Numbered from the stretch's first letter, positions 9,739 to 21,979 are shown. The stretch is 64,000 bases of DNA from Terramyces sp. JEL0728 (GCA_027603945.1 JADIIU010000020.1:62001-126000), one strand, 5' to 3'. Numbers and translations are program-made. Notes: generated from the sequence alone by a model not told the origin.

Positions 9739-9893
9739 AGACAAATTGCAATACAGATCAAACGCAATCAGAAGGAATCTCTTTAATACCAACATTCGTA
9801 GCCTGCACCAATGGTTAAGAAGCGATCGTTTCAATGGCCACAATACAAGGTGCAGTAGACCGAAATAAGAATACCAGGATGCAATAAAGAATG
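9739..9893 (+). pseudogene. Decayed thioredoxin fragment
   Basis: The stretch aligns by eye with positions about 8620-8795 of the intact thioredoxin gene. Shared blocks include CCAACATTCGTAGC, ATCGTTTC, GGTGCAGTAGA against GGTGCCGTAGA, and AATACCAGGA. Small deletions and an in-frame stop (GGTTAAG where the parent has GGCCAGG) break the frame. The N-terminal half with the CGPC site and the C-terminal domain are not recognisable. It is on the same strand as the parent, so it is probably a relic of a local duplication, later separated by the ankyrin gene. Confidence 0.8.
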
Positions 9894-9951
9894 TTTTAAA
9901 TAGATATGCAGTACGTAATCACAATGTGGGATAAACTGAGGACCATTTTAC

Positions 9952-11028
9952 ATGGATACTGCTGCCAATAAACTTGCGCGTATTTTTTCATTTATGCTTC
10001 CACTTTTAGTGCAGCCAATCCATCTTGTAATATTCCTAGGCGTTGAGCAGCTAGGACTTTTGCTGATCTATTTAATCTACTATGGAATATTTGCTAGGTC
10101 TGTCCTATTGGAGTCAGTCAAACACAAAGATCCAGCGCACGAACCATTGTTGACAGAAGATAGTATGGAAAATATTGATACTGCAGTTGGATCATCAACA
10201 GATTTATTCTCTACAGTCCGAGCCAGCCTGGTTATCAAGAACCATGTTTATTCGTGTATCAAGAAATTACTGGATCAAAACAAGGGCGAATATAAGAAAT
10301 TTTTGCTGATTACGAATGGAAACAGGACAAGCGTGTTTTTGGATATGATCAAATACTTTTATTTCAGTGGTGCCAAAGTAGCCAGCCATTCCTACATTCC
10401 CCGCGATGAATTTGAAATTTGTATTGAAAAAGGAGATACACTTGAAATCGATTCTTTTGTTGATGGGATACTAGTGAATGGACGGAATCTAACGAGAAAA
10501 AGCAGTGGGGGGTTCCCTTCTTACTGTGTACGAAATGATGTTGATGTCGAGTTGGAACTAATCTGCTTCAAAAAGCCAAAAGAAAATCAGCGACTTGAAA
10601 ATATTGCTACCGTATATCCAAAGATCCAATCAGTAGTAACCAAAGACCTTGAAATGATTGATTTTAAGGAATCGTTGGTTATTTCTTCTGGATTGCACTT
10701 TGATGAAGCATACTTTAAATCTTTTGGTATTCCCAATGTTCAGTTTGTAATTTGAATAAAGACGAGTTGCAGTTGGATTTGAGCTACAGTAGAGTATATT
10801 GGTCAGAGAATACGTATAGTCATTGACAGCAATTAATGTCATTCTGTGCAGTGGCTTGGGACATTCTGGACTTTAAAGTTTGAAAAAACAGATTATTCAA
10901 TGCCAGCGGTAACCAAATCTATAGCTGAATCAATCAAGAAGATCAAATCTGCCATCGAGGATGCATTGTTTGTTGACGATTACATTCTTGAGGGAGATGA
11001 CTTGCAAATCCAATCTGTCAAAATCTAA
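9952..11028 (+). CDS. Unknown membrane protein, possible Rossmann-like fold
   Basis: The first exon (267 codons from the ATG at 9952) begins with two hydrophobic segments (IFSFMLPLLVQPIHLVIFLG and LGLLLIYLIYYGIFA). A soluble part follows with alternating strand/helix texture (FLLITNGNRTSVFLDMIKYF, SGAKVAS, SLVISSGLHFDEAYFKSFG) that recalls short-chain dehydrogenase-like proteins without a clear TGxxxGxG. After an intron starting at about 10753 the frame continues (LQLDLSYSRVYWSEN). A last exon with VTKSIAESIKKIKSAIED ends at TAA 11026-11028. I could not settle the splice sites between 10800 and 10850, so the 3' structure is tentative. No family assigned. Confidence 0.5.
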
Positions 11029-11238
11029 TAAATCCAGCATAATTGCACTATTTTGAATTAATTGCACATTGCCTTACGTTCTCTTACAATGTGCTGCACT
11101 CTCTCTTCCAACTTGAATACAAGTCTGGAACTTACTATTTTAATATCCGCCTGTTGAATGAGAATATATCTTTATTATTGAAATTACCAATCTACTGCAC
11201 CGTTCCCAGATTCGTTCGTGGTGTTGGACATTTTTCCA

Positions 11239-12730
11239 ATGCAGAAACAAAAACCAGAAATAGAAACCCTCATTAGCACACTACTAGAATGTCGCAAATT
11301 AGAAATACAAGATTACGATAAAGAGTACGAACCCGAGACAAAGTGGATAGAATTACTTTACGATACAGATCAATCAGTACAGCGTTTGATGGATCACCGT
11401 CTGTATATACGAGAATCAAAAGAGATTTTACATACAGTTAATCATTTGAGCAAAAGCCTGCACTACCCAGTACAAAATGCGAGCACAATCAAGCAAATTG
11501 TCCAACAAAAAGAATACTTGCTTTCAGTACCTCTATCTTATAATAGATTTACTACGAACGCTGGAGCGCTGCGAATTCGTTGATAAGTGAATATACCCGA
11601 TTAAAGATTGAAATGGAGTGCGATCAGTCCAAAGAATTGTTTGACTTGAATAAGGAGCCGATTGACCTGTCGATTGATAGAATCAACGAAATGAAAAAAG
11701 TTATATTCAAGATGAATGAAGACCAAGTAATTTGTTTTAACGGGAGAATAAGCGAATTGCAGAATTGCAATCACTCGTCACTATCGTAAAGAACAATTAT
11801 GCGAAAATCAAGAATTTCACTCCTGAAACCTTGATAAGCAGACTTGGTAAGCTAAAACATTTTAGTAGCTCAATCAAGTCTCCTTACAAAGTGAGTTATC
11901 CAATCTTATTACAAAAAAGATTGTTTACAGAACTTGAATCAATCTCGAATGAAATGCAAGACCAATACTCATCGATAACTAGCGAATTGGAACGTTTAAC
12001 AGGTGAAATCAAGAGTTATTGGAAGGAATTGGGGATTTGCGACCAGTCGTTGCCGTTGGAGTGTGCAAATATTGACCAGGTATTTGCTATTAATGCTAGT
12101 ACAAGCAATTACGCGATGAACTGGATATGAAATGGCAGCACAAGATGAATGACCGTATCAAGTCTTTACTCTCAGAAATTGAAGATTTATGGGAGAAATG
12201 CAGTAAACCCAATGACCACCAAACTAGAATCAGAAATCAAATTACACCGTACACAATAAATTCTGTTACAGTTCTAGAGACGGAATTGACTGCAATGCGA
12301 AAACACTACGATTCAATCAAAGCAATTATTGAACTGATACGCAATCGCCAAGATCTATTAAACAGGATCCAACAATTCGAGGCTACTGCTTCGGACCCAA
12401 AAAGACTCTTTAAACCCTCATTCCAGCTATTAGAAGAAGAAAAATTCCGCAAGTCCTGCTTCCCTAGCTTATTGAAATTGGAAGCCCAACTAAAAACATG
12501 TATCGGGACGTACCAGCAAAACGGTATTGAATTCAGGTACAAGGATTTTACTTTGAACAGTTTGGTAATATCCGCTAATCTAGAACCAGGAAATTGCTAA
12601 TCGGTTTATTAATACATCTGTGTTTGTGATGAAAAGCCCAAGAAGGAATTTGTCGATGGAGAACCTCTCACCTAGGAAATCTGCATCTATGGAGAATTTA
12701 AAGAGATATACCCCAAAGAAATTCAAATAA
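11239..12730 (+). CDS. ASE1: Ase1/PRC1/MAP65 microtubule bundling protein
   Basis: A 470-aa homologue of the antiparallel microtubule crosslinker that builds the spindle midzone and supports cytokinesis. Recognition: the C-terminal spectrin-like region with IEDLWEKC, the block QFEATASDPKRLF, and LLEEEKFRKSCFPSLLKLE, in the family's order. The tail ends in repeated SPRRNLSMENL and SPRKSASMENL with Ser/Pro and basic residues, expected CDK sites. Four introns of 20, 20, 20 and 19 nt (the first is near 11529, the last begins GTAATATCCGCTAATCTAG) restore one frame of 471 codons. The long N-terminal coiled-coil rod is present. The start is the first ATG in the frame. Confidence 0.9.
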
Positions 12731-12934
12731 ACTCCATTATGTTGACGTCGGCCGAAAGATAGGTCGAATATTGTATTGATACAATAGTAATAAAAGCATT
12801 CGTATTATATGCGGAACATGTATTTTTCATTTGGGCTCGAATGGGGGTTGGTACCAAACCATTGAGAGTCTAGCGGCGTCCATGAAGCCTGGCATATATA
12901 AATTGGTTTCAAAATTTTTCAAGGTTTCAAGTCA

Positions 12935-15576
12935 ATGCCAACCAGAAAGATGAGTGCAACATACGACGAAGAAAGCTACATCAGTCAAAGACGCTCAAGT
13001 TTCATGAGCGGTCGATCCAGCAGCTACAGCACCAGGTCAATCGAAGACGCATTCACTGTCGAAGCATTAATGGAAGAAGTCAAGGTGTGGAAAAACTTGT
13101 ATTTCGAAACCATGTTAAAATTGAAGACTGAACAAAACAGAATGGAGATGGATTCTCAGGATTATGTTGCTTCTTGCTGGCTTCAAGCTGAAGTTGGGAT
13201 TAATAATGTAGATAGTTTTGCTCAACCTGTGGATAGCCAGCAGAATGTCATTAGTGCCTGGTTGCTTGCCGAAATTGGTATTGCTAATGCATTGAAAGCT
13301 GCGCTTGGTAAGATATTGCTGATGAAAGAAACTGAAAATGCAAAGAATGAATATCCAATAAGCAGAATGGTGCTAGATGAAAAACCTAGTTTCGGGCACG
13401 TTGCTCGAACCAGATCTGATTCATCAATCACAGTATTCAATGATAACGATGAATGCTCCCAACACGACCTAAATACATCTTGGTTCCAAGCTTCCCACGC
13501 CATCCAACAAAAAGAACTTGTGGATGAATCTGCTAAATATGGTCAAGGATATTTGGTTTCTTCGTGGTTACAAGGAACTGTTGGAATTGTGAATGCTGAA
13601 AAGAACGAATCGCGTATTCAAAGTGAACAGGAAATCCTAGTTTCTGCCTGGTTGCAAGCTTCTAATGGAATTAGCCTATCTCAAATTAACGACACTTGCA
13701 TTTCTTTGAAACAAGAGGAATTGAAATCCGACTGGATTCAAGCTTCTGCTGCAGTTCAATCAACCAAAATACATGGTCTGGAAACCGAGATCCTGCAGCA
13801 ATACTTATTGTCCAGCTGGCTGCAGGCTACTTGTGGCATTGAACAGGCCAGTGCCGCACATATCCAACAGCAATATGCTCAAGAATATTTGGTGCAAGCA
13901 TATAACCAAGCTGAAACTGCAATTGCAAATGCAAAAGAGTTGGAAGACGAATCGCTCTTTTTGTCAATCAATTATGAAAAGATTCAAGTTGAAGCAATGA
14001 AAGCATTAAGCTCAAAGTCATGCTCCACCACTGATGTTCTCGGTGAAAACTGTAGTTTAGAATACCTTTGTTATCTTCTTTTGGTGAACGTGCTTCAGTG
14101 GAGACTCAACCCAACTTCTGAACCAATTAAAATGTCATTTGTTATCTCGGATGATTCTGCTACTTTAATCAACGATGATACTATCTTCACACGAAATATT
14201 GCCGAAATTACTCCAGCTGTACCAACCACGGCTGATTCTCAAGAATATTTGGTATCTGCCTGGCTCCAAGCCTCCCTTGCCATTTCCAATCATGCAACTA
14301 AGGAATCCGAAACCCAAGTGGAGCAATCCATATTGATGAACAGTTGGTTGCAAGCTACCTCTGCCATTGAAAATGCAAGATTCTCGGAAATCGAACAACA
14401 GTACAACCAAGAGCACCTGGTTTTAGCTTACAATCAAGCTGAATCGGCAATCGTCAATGCTTATGACTTTAATGAAGACGGAGATGATTTAATTGATATT
14501 GCAATTGACTTTGAAGAACTCAAACAAAAAGCATATAATAGTTTGAACCAAAAACCCGCTTCACAAGATTCAATTGTAGCTACTTATCCACTGGAAAGCA
14601 TTTGCTATGAAGTCCTCGTTGGAATTTTGCAATGGAAGTATCAAGAAACCGAAACTCCTCTGAAGATGTCTATTTTATTGAATGGGGACAAGTCTTTTGT
14701 GGACACTAATTCAGAAACCCGCGATATTGCTTATTCTGCGAAAGGATCTTCAGACCAAGAATCAGTTACCGCAGCGTGGACCCAGGCAACTTCTGCCATC
14801 AGCAGCTACAATTTGCATAAAGCACAAGTTCAAGAACAACAGCAGTACTTGATCAATTCCTGGCTTCAAGCAACAGCTGGTGTCAACAACTTTGAATTTG
14901 CGGTGGAAAAGAGCAAACATGAACAAGAATATTTGACTTTCAGTTATTTCCAAGCGCAATCTGCTATCAATAATGCTAAAGAAATGAATAACGAAGAAGA
15001 ATTGATGAATATTTCTGTTGATTATCAACAAATTCGCGAAAAAGCACTCTATATCTTGCGCCAACAAGAAGCATCTTTAGAAAACACAATCAAGCAAGAT
15101 TCCCTTGAAAATATCTGCTTGGAAGTTCTTGTTCAGATCCTCCAATGGAAATATCAGCCATCTCCGGCACCATTAAAGTTATCTCTGCTGATTGATGGTG
15201 TTACCGGCAGGTTTATTGGCGATAGTGAACCAGAGCAGCCCCACGTCGACCAATTGTATTTGACACAAGCTTGGGCAATGGCGGAAATTGGCATTCTTAA
15301 AGCAGAACTGCTGGAAAAGTCCAATGTTATCAATGAAAAAGTTGCAGTAATTCAGGATACCCATCGGGCTGCACCGGAAATCAAATCTGGACCAGTTCCA
15401 ACTCCTCAAGTAGAACAACCTGTTGCACTCGAAAAGGTAAATTATTTCTAATTCAGAAACTAAAAGATTTGGGCCAGAAAGCAAAGGCTGAAAGAAAGAC
15501 AAGAAGGGCATTGGTGGATTTGCTGATATCTCGAGTAAGAGAGCTAGAAGACGATCATGAATTTGATTTTGAATAA
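12935..15576 (+). CDS. Large repeat protein A (WLQA + LQWK modules)
   Basis: An 873-aa protein of two exons separated by a 20-nt intron at 15437-15456. The N-terminus has an Arg/Ser-rich stretch, then EVKVWKNLYFETMLKLKTEQ. It then carries about fourteen short units of the form Y-L-V-S-A-W-L-Q-A-x3-A-I-x-N-A (13153-15290), interrupted three times by a larger module ending in ICYEVLVGILQWKYQ-like segments and a beta-like LKMSxLL. The second exon encodes a basic coiled coil (KAKAERKTRRALVDLLISRV). The 3' neighbour is a paralogue sharing both ends. Glu/Gln-rich helices suggest a structural or scaffold role. I recognise no known family. Confidence 0.85.
13153..15295 (+). repeat. WLQA tandem repeat array with three LQWK blocks
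   Basis: Within protein A the units read, in order, CWLQAEVGI, AWLLAEIGI, SWFQASHAI, SWLQGTVGI, AWLQASNGI, DWIQASAAV, SWLQATCGI and AYNQAETAI, then an LQW block. Next come AWLQASLAI, SWLQATSAI, AYNQAESAI and a second block; then AWTQATSAI, SWLQATAGV, SYFQAQSAI and a third block; last AWAMAEIGI. The triplet W-W-Y plus block is a higher-order repeat of about 190 aa, present about three times. Confidence 0.9.
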
Positions 15577-15774
15577 TTATTGTATATAAATAAATCTACG
15601 ACCTGCGTTGGGAAATTAGCTTGAGTAATGGACGCAAACCTTATGGTAGTTGACAGTCTGTGATTTGAACTTTGACGATTTAGTTCCACTCCATTGAAGC
15701 CCTAAAGCCCATTTGATTTTGAAAATCTCATTTGTGAAACTGGTGCCCCAAAAAAATCTTGCACAAATTTCCAA

Positions 15775-18603
15775 ATGCCTTTAAGGCGACAAAGTGAAAG
15801 AGATGATATTGTGCTGACTCAAAGGAGGTCAAGCATGCTGAAAAGAGAAAGCAAATTAAAAACAGATGGCGGCGAATCTGATGAAGTTAAAGTATGGAAA
15901 TCGTTATATTTTGAAGCAATGTTAAAGTTAAAAAATGAGCAGGCAAAAAAACAGACTCCAAGAGATAGTCAGCAGTTTGTAGATACCAACTGGCTCCAAG
16001 GAGAATTGGCAATTGCAAAGAGTGACAAGGAACAGCTGGGTAAATTGCTTTTAACAATAGAATTACAGCTGGGACAGTTGAAATTAGAGCTGTTTCAATT
16101 AAAGGCAAATATGGAAGACACAATGGAGACCCAAAAAATGGCAGAACCTCCAGTCAGAAGTCGTTCAGGGTCAGAAACAACCCATGTTAATCCAATGGAT
16201 GATTTCTATGATGAATTGCTCCAAACAGAGTTTTCTGCTACACTGTCACCAAGTGAGATAAGCACTTTGGCCAGCACTTACTCACTTAGTATGGAAGACT
16301 TGCAGAGAAAAGCCATTGAAAAACTAGAGACAATAACGATATCCAAAGCACCAGTAAACAGATCCTATGCAAATTTTGAAGATACCTGTATGGATTTACT
16401 AGTTAACATCCTTCAGTGGAAGAATCATCCGGATTTGAAACCACAGAAAATGTCGCTAAAGTTAGTACAAGACAATTTGCAAATCAGCTATGAAGATTTG
16501 GAACCTGAAGAATATACGTTGATCGGTCGCAGTGAAGCATTCCAGCCATATTTCAAAAATTTGGAAGACTCTTGTTTGAATATATTAGTCAGCGTTCTAC
16601 ACTGGAAAAACCTGGAAAGCAGACAGCCGCTAGTTCGATCAATTATAATGGAAGGAGATATCAGTATTATTTTGTCCGAAAAAGAAACAGAATTATACCA
16701 GTCTTTGATGGCCAAAATTGCGATAGAAAAGGCAAAGGAAGAATTCTTACCTACGAATTTCTCTGAACTACAAGAGATGGCAATAGATATCATTAGACAA
16801 CGAAAACCTTCAACAGAAATGTATATAAAGGAAGAATGCTCGCTGAATAGCCTGATTATCAACGTTTTAGTATGTATTCTGCAATGGAAAGATCAGACCG
16901 ATAGCGCTTTAAAATTGCGTATGGCGATTGACAAAACTGGGAAATTTCAAGTTAATTACTTTGATTTCCCAGACAGAGCACTGGATATTGTCAAAAGGAA
17001 CCGCCTACTCCGAGACACCGTAAATACTCCAGAAGAGATTTGTCTTCAGGTTATTTTGCAGCTGTTGGAATGGAAACCCCAGGATGCAGAAGGCAGTTTT
17101 GTCCAATCTGTCATTATTGATGGGTCGAAATGTATCTGTCTAACCGAGAAAGAAGATGCCTTTTACAAAATGTATCTGGATCGTGCTAGGAGACCTTCCA
17201 ACCAGTCTCAGATCAGCGACCAATCACAAATTGGATTTCCAAATACAAATAGGATTTCTGTTGATATCCCCTCATTGCAATCAAAAGCTCTGGGATTGTT
17301 GGCAACAGCAGAAAAAAGCACCAGAATGCTCAACAAGAAGGGCTTGAGTACAGAAGACCTTTGCCTTGAAGTCCTTGTCAATTTACTGCAATGGAAAGAC
17401 CAAATACAAGACGGATGCCTACAGATTAAGATTTCGATTGAAGCAGATACGATCATGATTGAATATGCGCGTCTTTCTGAAAATTCGCTACAAATGCTAC
17501 TCAATAGTGTTTTATTGGAAAAATCTTTTGCCACCATTGAAGATGTTTGCCTAGAATCCGTGTTGGAAGTCATAAATTGGAAAAATGAAAATCCAAATTC
17601 GCCATTGAAAAAATCTATTTTATTAGATCGAAATAACGGAATTCTCCTTGGAGAAAGAGAATCCTTGTTATTCTCATACATCTTGGAAAACAGCTTTGAT
17701 TCTGCAAAAGATGTACAGCTGGACTTGTCTGACTTGCAAGAATCTGCTGTAGACATTATCCGTCAAAGAAATCCCACTAAAGATGCTGTCCAAATTAGCA
17801 ATTGCACTCTCGAAAACATCTGTCTGAATATTCTTGTTAATGTTCTGCAGTGGAAAGACAAGGTGGTTTCCGGCCAATTGCAGATCACCATTGCCATTGA
17901 AGACCAAACAATGTATGTAGACTACACTGATCTTTCCTCTTCCCAGTCAGTAGATGCTGTAGAGTGTATTAAAGACTCAGTCGAAACTCTGGAAGAAATT
18001 TGCTTGCAGTTAATCTTGGAGGTTATCAACTGGAAAAACACTTTGGTTTCTTTTAGGAAGGATGTTATTACTGATGGGACAAAGGGCTTAATACTGGATG
18101 AAAAAGCTTCCCTTTTGTACCAGTCCATCATCACCGAACAGCTCAGCAGCCAATCTAGTACGTATTATACACAGAAAAACCATAAATTATCTATTAATTT
18201 TGAAGAGGTCCAGCATAGAGCCATTGAACAAATTCGTGCAAGAGAGCGCTCAAAAGAGTCGCTTGAAAAAGAAAATTTGGCATTGGAAGATGTCTGTCTT
18301 CAAGTACTGGTTAGTATTTTACAGTGGAAAAACATAGACTCTCAAGACCCCTTCCAAATATCCATCAAGGTGGAAGGCGAAAACACCCGCATATTGAAGG
18401 ATCGGCCAAGAAAAGTTACGTCCGAGCCAGTTGCTGTTAGCGAACAGGTCGCGCTATTGGAAAAGGTACTATTTAGATAATATTAGAAACTTTTAGCCCA
18501 GAAACAAAAGGCAAAAATAGAAAGAAGAGCACTTGAAGATTTGTTGATGAAGCAGTTCCAAAAAGTGAGAGAGTTGGAAGAATCAGATGACGAAGCAATG
18601 TAA
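15775..18603 (+). CDS. Large repeat protein B (LQWK modules only)
   Basis: A 935-aa paralogue of the preceding gene, with a 21-nt intron at 18466-18486 in the same place (just after LEK). It shares the N-terminal EVKVWKSLYFEAMLKLKNEQ, one DSQQ-x5-NWLQGELAIA unit and the C-terminal exon (KQKAKIERRALEDLLMKQF). Between them are nine modules of the EDxCLxxLVxxLQWKx type, with almost no WLQA units. The modules alternate: odd ones end in a beta-like LQIxIxI stretch, even ones have x-W-K, then SIIxDG and LxExExLLY. The strict alternation suggests a two-part superhelical building block. No known family recognised; probably structural. Confidence 0.85.
16370..18395 (+). repeat. Alternating LQWK module array
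   Basis: Nine modules in protein B start with FEDTCMDLLVNILQWK, LEDSCLNILVSVLHWK, LNSLIINVLVCILQWK, PEEICLQVILQLLEWK, TEDLCLEVLVNLLQWK, IEDVCLESVLEVINWK, LENICLNILVNVLQWK, LEEICLQLILEVINWK and LEDVCLQVLVSILQWK. Spacing between tryptophans is about 70 and 110 aa in turn. The same module occurs three times in protein A. Confidence 0.9.
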
Positions 18604-18654
18604 TATAATTGGAAATATTTATTAAAATAATATTAGTTCTATGTGATCGCGGAT

Positions 18655-18897
18655 CTATATTTCTGATAATCCCAAAGTGTCTTGAACTTTAAAACTACTT
18701 TTCAAAAGACTGAGAGACGCCATTGCTCTTCCTGGTGAGTGACTACGAGCTCTGTTCCTGGATACTGCCCAAACCGGATCAGCTTGTCGGCGAAGTGAAT
18801 TTTCCTTCTTGGTTTTGGAGGTAATTGTATCCATTGTATAGCGTTTTGGAGCCTTCTTTTTTGGCTTTTCGACTTGTTTCTTTGGAGCTCTAGCCAT
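18655..18897 (-). CDS. Small basic protein, unknown
   Basis: An 80-aa very basic protein from the ATG at 18897: an N-terminal lysine-rich part (KKQVEKPKKKAPKRY), a middle with SRNRARSHSPGRAM and a hydrophobic-polar tail ending LGLSEI. There is no signal peptide or membrane segment. The composition would suit a nucleic-acid or microtubule binding protein. It ends only about 50 nt from the convergent repeat protein B and starts 49 nt after the end of the Cep57-like gene on the same strand. No family recognised. Confidence 0.55.
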   Translation of the reverse strand: MARAPKKQVEKPKKKAPKRYTMDTITSKTKKENSLRRQADPVWAVSRNRARSHSPGRAMASLSLLKSSFKVQDTLGLSEI

Positions 18898-18945
18898 AGA
18901 GTTGGCGATTATATCTCGGAGTATAGTTATTTGATCGCTCTAACA

Positions 18946-21917
18946 TTAAATTGAGACCACCTTTGTTTCCATATTTTGAATAATCAACCGCAAATCATCT
19001 CCAATTGCTTTCAGCGTCTTTGATCCGCTACTTTCTGAAATTGTTTTTTCAGTCATAGATTCAGCAATTGTTTCGTATTGTTTTACCAACGAATTATATT
19101 GGCTGGATTAGCAAGCCGTTACCTTTTAGACTCTTTAAATTCTTGTTCCAGAATCCCTAGTACATGCAGCAAACTATCTTCGCGAGTTGAGCTTATTTCA
19201 TCCTTCAGCTCTTGATCTGTTGTAGGAATTCCAAGAACCTCCGCAGACTTTGACTTGGTTGGAGCAGCGCCTTCGGAGTGGGACTTTCTTTTGGCCTTGG
19301 TAGTTGGTAATTCTGGAGAATCCAACACATGAACAGGCTTATGGCTACTTGGTTCTCGGTGTCTGGTAGATAAAGTAGGAGCTCTTTTACTGCAAACCGA
19401 ACATAAATCAGGGTTGTGGGATTTTAGCATTGAAAATACTTTTTGCAAATTAGCTGTCACTGAGAAAGACTTTCCAATATTCTATCATCAGACCAAAGCG
19501 TTACCTTTCCTACAATGAACGGCATTTCCCTAGCTCCTGTTTCATCACCAACAATCGACGGCACTTCTAAAGGGCCCCTCTTACGAACATGAGCAGATGA
19601 CGAAACTGTATGATCCCTAAATGTATGTTTGCCCTTTCGCTCCACTTTTTTCCATGTAGGACCAGGCTGAGCAGAGCTTTGCTCAAGATGCTGTTTTCTA
19701 TCCTTCAACGCTGTATTCAACTTTAACTTTTCCAGTATCTTTTCTTTTAACTGAGAAGCATCAGGAACCTACAATAAACGATCATGTACCTGTAGTTTTG
19801 GTGTTCTTTCGTATTCTGCCCTGGCAGACTTTTCTATTTCAATTTCTTGCTTTAATTTCTTCAATTCGGCTTGCTTTCGTTCAATAGACTCTTTTGTTCC
19901 AGATCGTTTTGCTTCTTTTGCAAACTCTGCTGCAACTTTATCCGCTTCCTTTGCGAATTCGCTAGTAGAATGATCCAAATCAGTTGTTTTTAACGGCGAG
20001 GCTACAGCAGGAGATTCAGCAAGGCCGTTTCGTATCTTCAAATCGTTGTCTTTGTGGGAATCTGTGGAAATTAAATCAAATTTATGGTTTAAGCTGTCCA
20101 ACTGGTGTTGGAATTCACTATTTCTGGCTTCAGTGTCTGTTGCTTGCTTTGCTTTAATAGATTCCACAGTTTCTCGAAGGTGTTTTTCAATTTTCTCGTC
20201 AATGTTCAAATCTTCTGATGGTTTGAACGATGACAAACGAGGACTAATACGATACTTGTCTTCCAACTCTGTAAGGCCAGAGGACAATCCCAAATTTTTC
20301 ACCCGGTCAACCCTTTCCTTCAAATCATTGACCTTTTGTCTCGCTTGGGCAATATCTTCCAAAGTTTTTTCGCCAGTCTTTTCAATTCCTTGAACAGAAG
20401 TCCTCGGTTTGAAAGTTGAATAGTCGGTTTCTGAGGTCGCTGCAGGCTGGGATTTAGAGAAAACTAGGTGAATAAGAAAGTACCATTTCTATCGTGCTGC
20501 TCTTGTTGTAGGAATAATAATTTTTTAGTGCTAGACAATTCCTTTTCTAAAGACTCTATTTTATCTTGTGCAGCAGACTTTTCTCCTTCCAGTTTCCCAA
20601 CCCTATCTTGTAAAGTTTTAAGGGCATTGATTATAGCTTGATTAAGCACTTATTACCTTTGGAATTATCTTTGCCCGCAGAAAGTCTGGGTTGGTATTGG
20701 TCAGGGATAGGATTCCAATCGTATGTTTCCTTGAGCATGTCATCATTTATGAACGGATGGCCAACATATTTTGCAGAGTGAAGGCTAGCTTGCGGAGAAA
20801 CACTGGGCTGTTCTGTTTTCTTTTCGGATTTAGACAGTTTGGGTTCAAAGTCCGACTCCAAATCACCATAAAGCCGCTCTTTGTCTCCCAATTTCTTGAT
20901 TAATTTATAAGTTTGGGCTACAGGATCAGTTGATTTATCAGTAGGATGAACATACGATGTTCTAAATTCCTTGGCATCTACAGTATTAGGTGCTACCAAA
21001 GCTTCTGGGCTTTGTTTTTCTTCTGAATATCTATATTTCAGGTACTCTGCAAAAGTTTCATTCAAGTTTGATTTAGCTTCACCAGTTTTCTCTTCCTTGC
21101 TTGTAGAATCTTTCATTTCTTGTGATTTCAGACTATTTCTAAAATCCGAGTTTGGGACATTGGAATAGTCGCCATAGGATTTTTCTGGGCTTTCTAGTTC
21201 AGGATAATCAAATTGGGCGAATTTTTGAGATTTTGGACTTTGTTCCTTTGGTATGTCGCGAACAAATGTATGGGCAGGAGGGGCAGAAGGCGACAGTTCA
21301 TCCACATCGTTTTTCAATATCGACAGCAAGTGTTCGTCTTGGTCATAATCGCGTTCAGAGTTGTATGTCAGAAAAGAGTCGGGAATATACAAACCTGAAA
21401 GAGGTCGAGATATTGTGGGCAACGGCGATTTTTCACGCGCACCAGTGGTTTCCCCAGCAGCAATTATATATGACGATAATCCAGCACCTAGAATAGAGTT
21501 TGTGTCGTTTGTAGAGTATCTACCAAGCTGCTGTTCTTCCTTCTGAGTTGATAGTTTTTTAAAGTCACTAAAGTCTTGGTTAAGTGCCCAACTAAGGTCC
21601 GACTGATCTTTTTGAAACAAAGATAGTTCGTCATGAATACCTAGTGGGGGTGAAATATATTCTATAGAGTCCAGATAAGGTGGTAATTGATCTATTGGTT
21701 TTTTCGCGAGTTCATCAATTTGTTTATTCAGCTCCTTTAGTGCGAGAGCATTACGTTGATCCAGTTCATTTTGAAAATCTTTTAACGATTCAGAGTATCG
21801 AGTGCTCTTCCCTTCATTCATTTTGGAGGATGAACAAATGTGAAAATTTTCAAACTGCGCGTACCAAAGGCAATACTCTGAAGATTCGAGACTGTTATTG
21901 GTGCCCATCTCAAACAT
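18946..21917 (-). CDS. CEP57: Cep57/Ppc89-like centrosome or basal-body protein
   Basis: A 955-aa protein in six exons with introns of 20, 20, 21, 23 and 20 nt, which sum to an exact reading frame. The N-terminal 400 residues are disordered. Then comes the Cep57 coiled-coil signature IINALKTLQDRVGKLEGEKS, further coiled coil, the conserved VPDASQLKEKILEKLKLNTA, and the microtubule-binding domain PFIVGKNIGKSFSVTANLQK with SHNPDLCSVCSKR. It ends with the typical EFKESKSQYNSLV... KAIGDDLRLIIQNMETK. Cep57 anchors gamma-tubulin and microtubules at centrosomes; S. pombe Ppc89 is the spindle-pole-body relative. In a flagellated cell it is expected at the centriole/basal body. The ATG at 21917 or an internal ATG at about 21821 could be the start. 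Confidence 0.88.
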
Positions 21918-21979
21918 TTCACCTTGAAAGGACAGCTAAAACAAAGATTTTGATGACAAAACATCTGCAATTTATTCAA

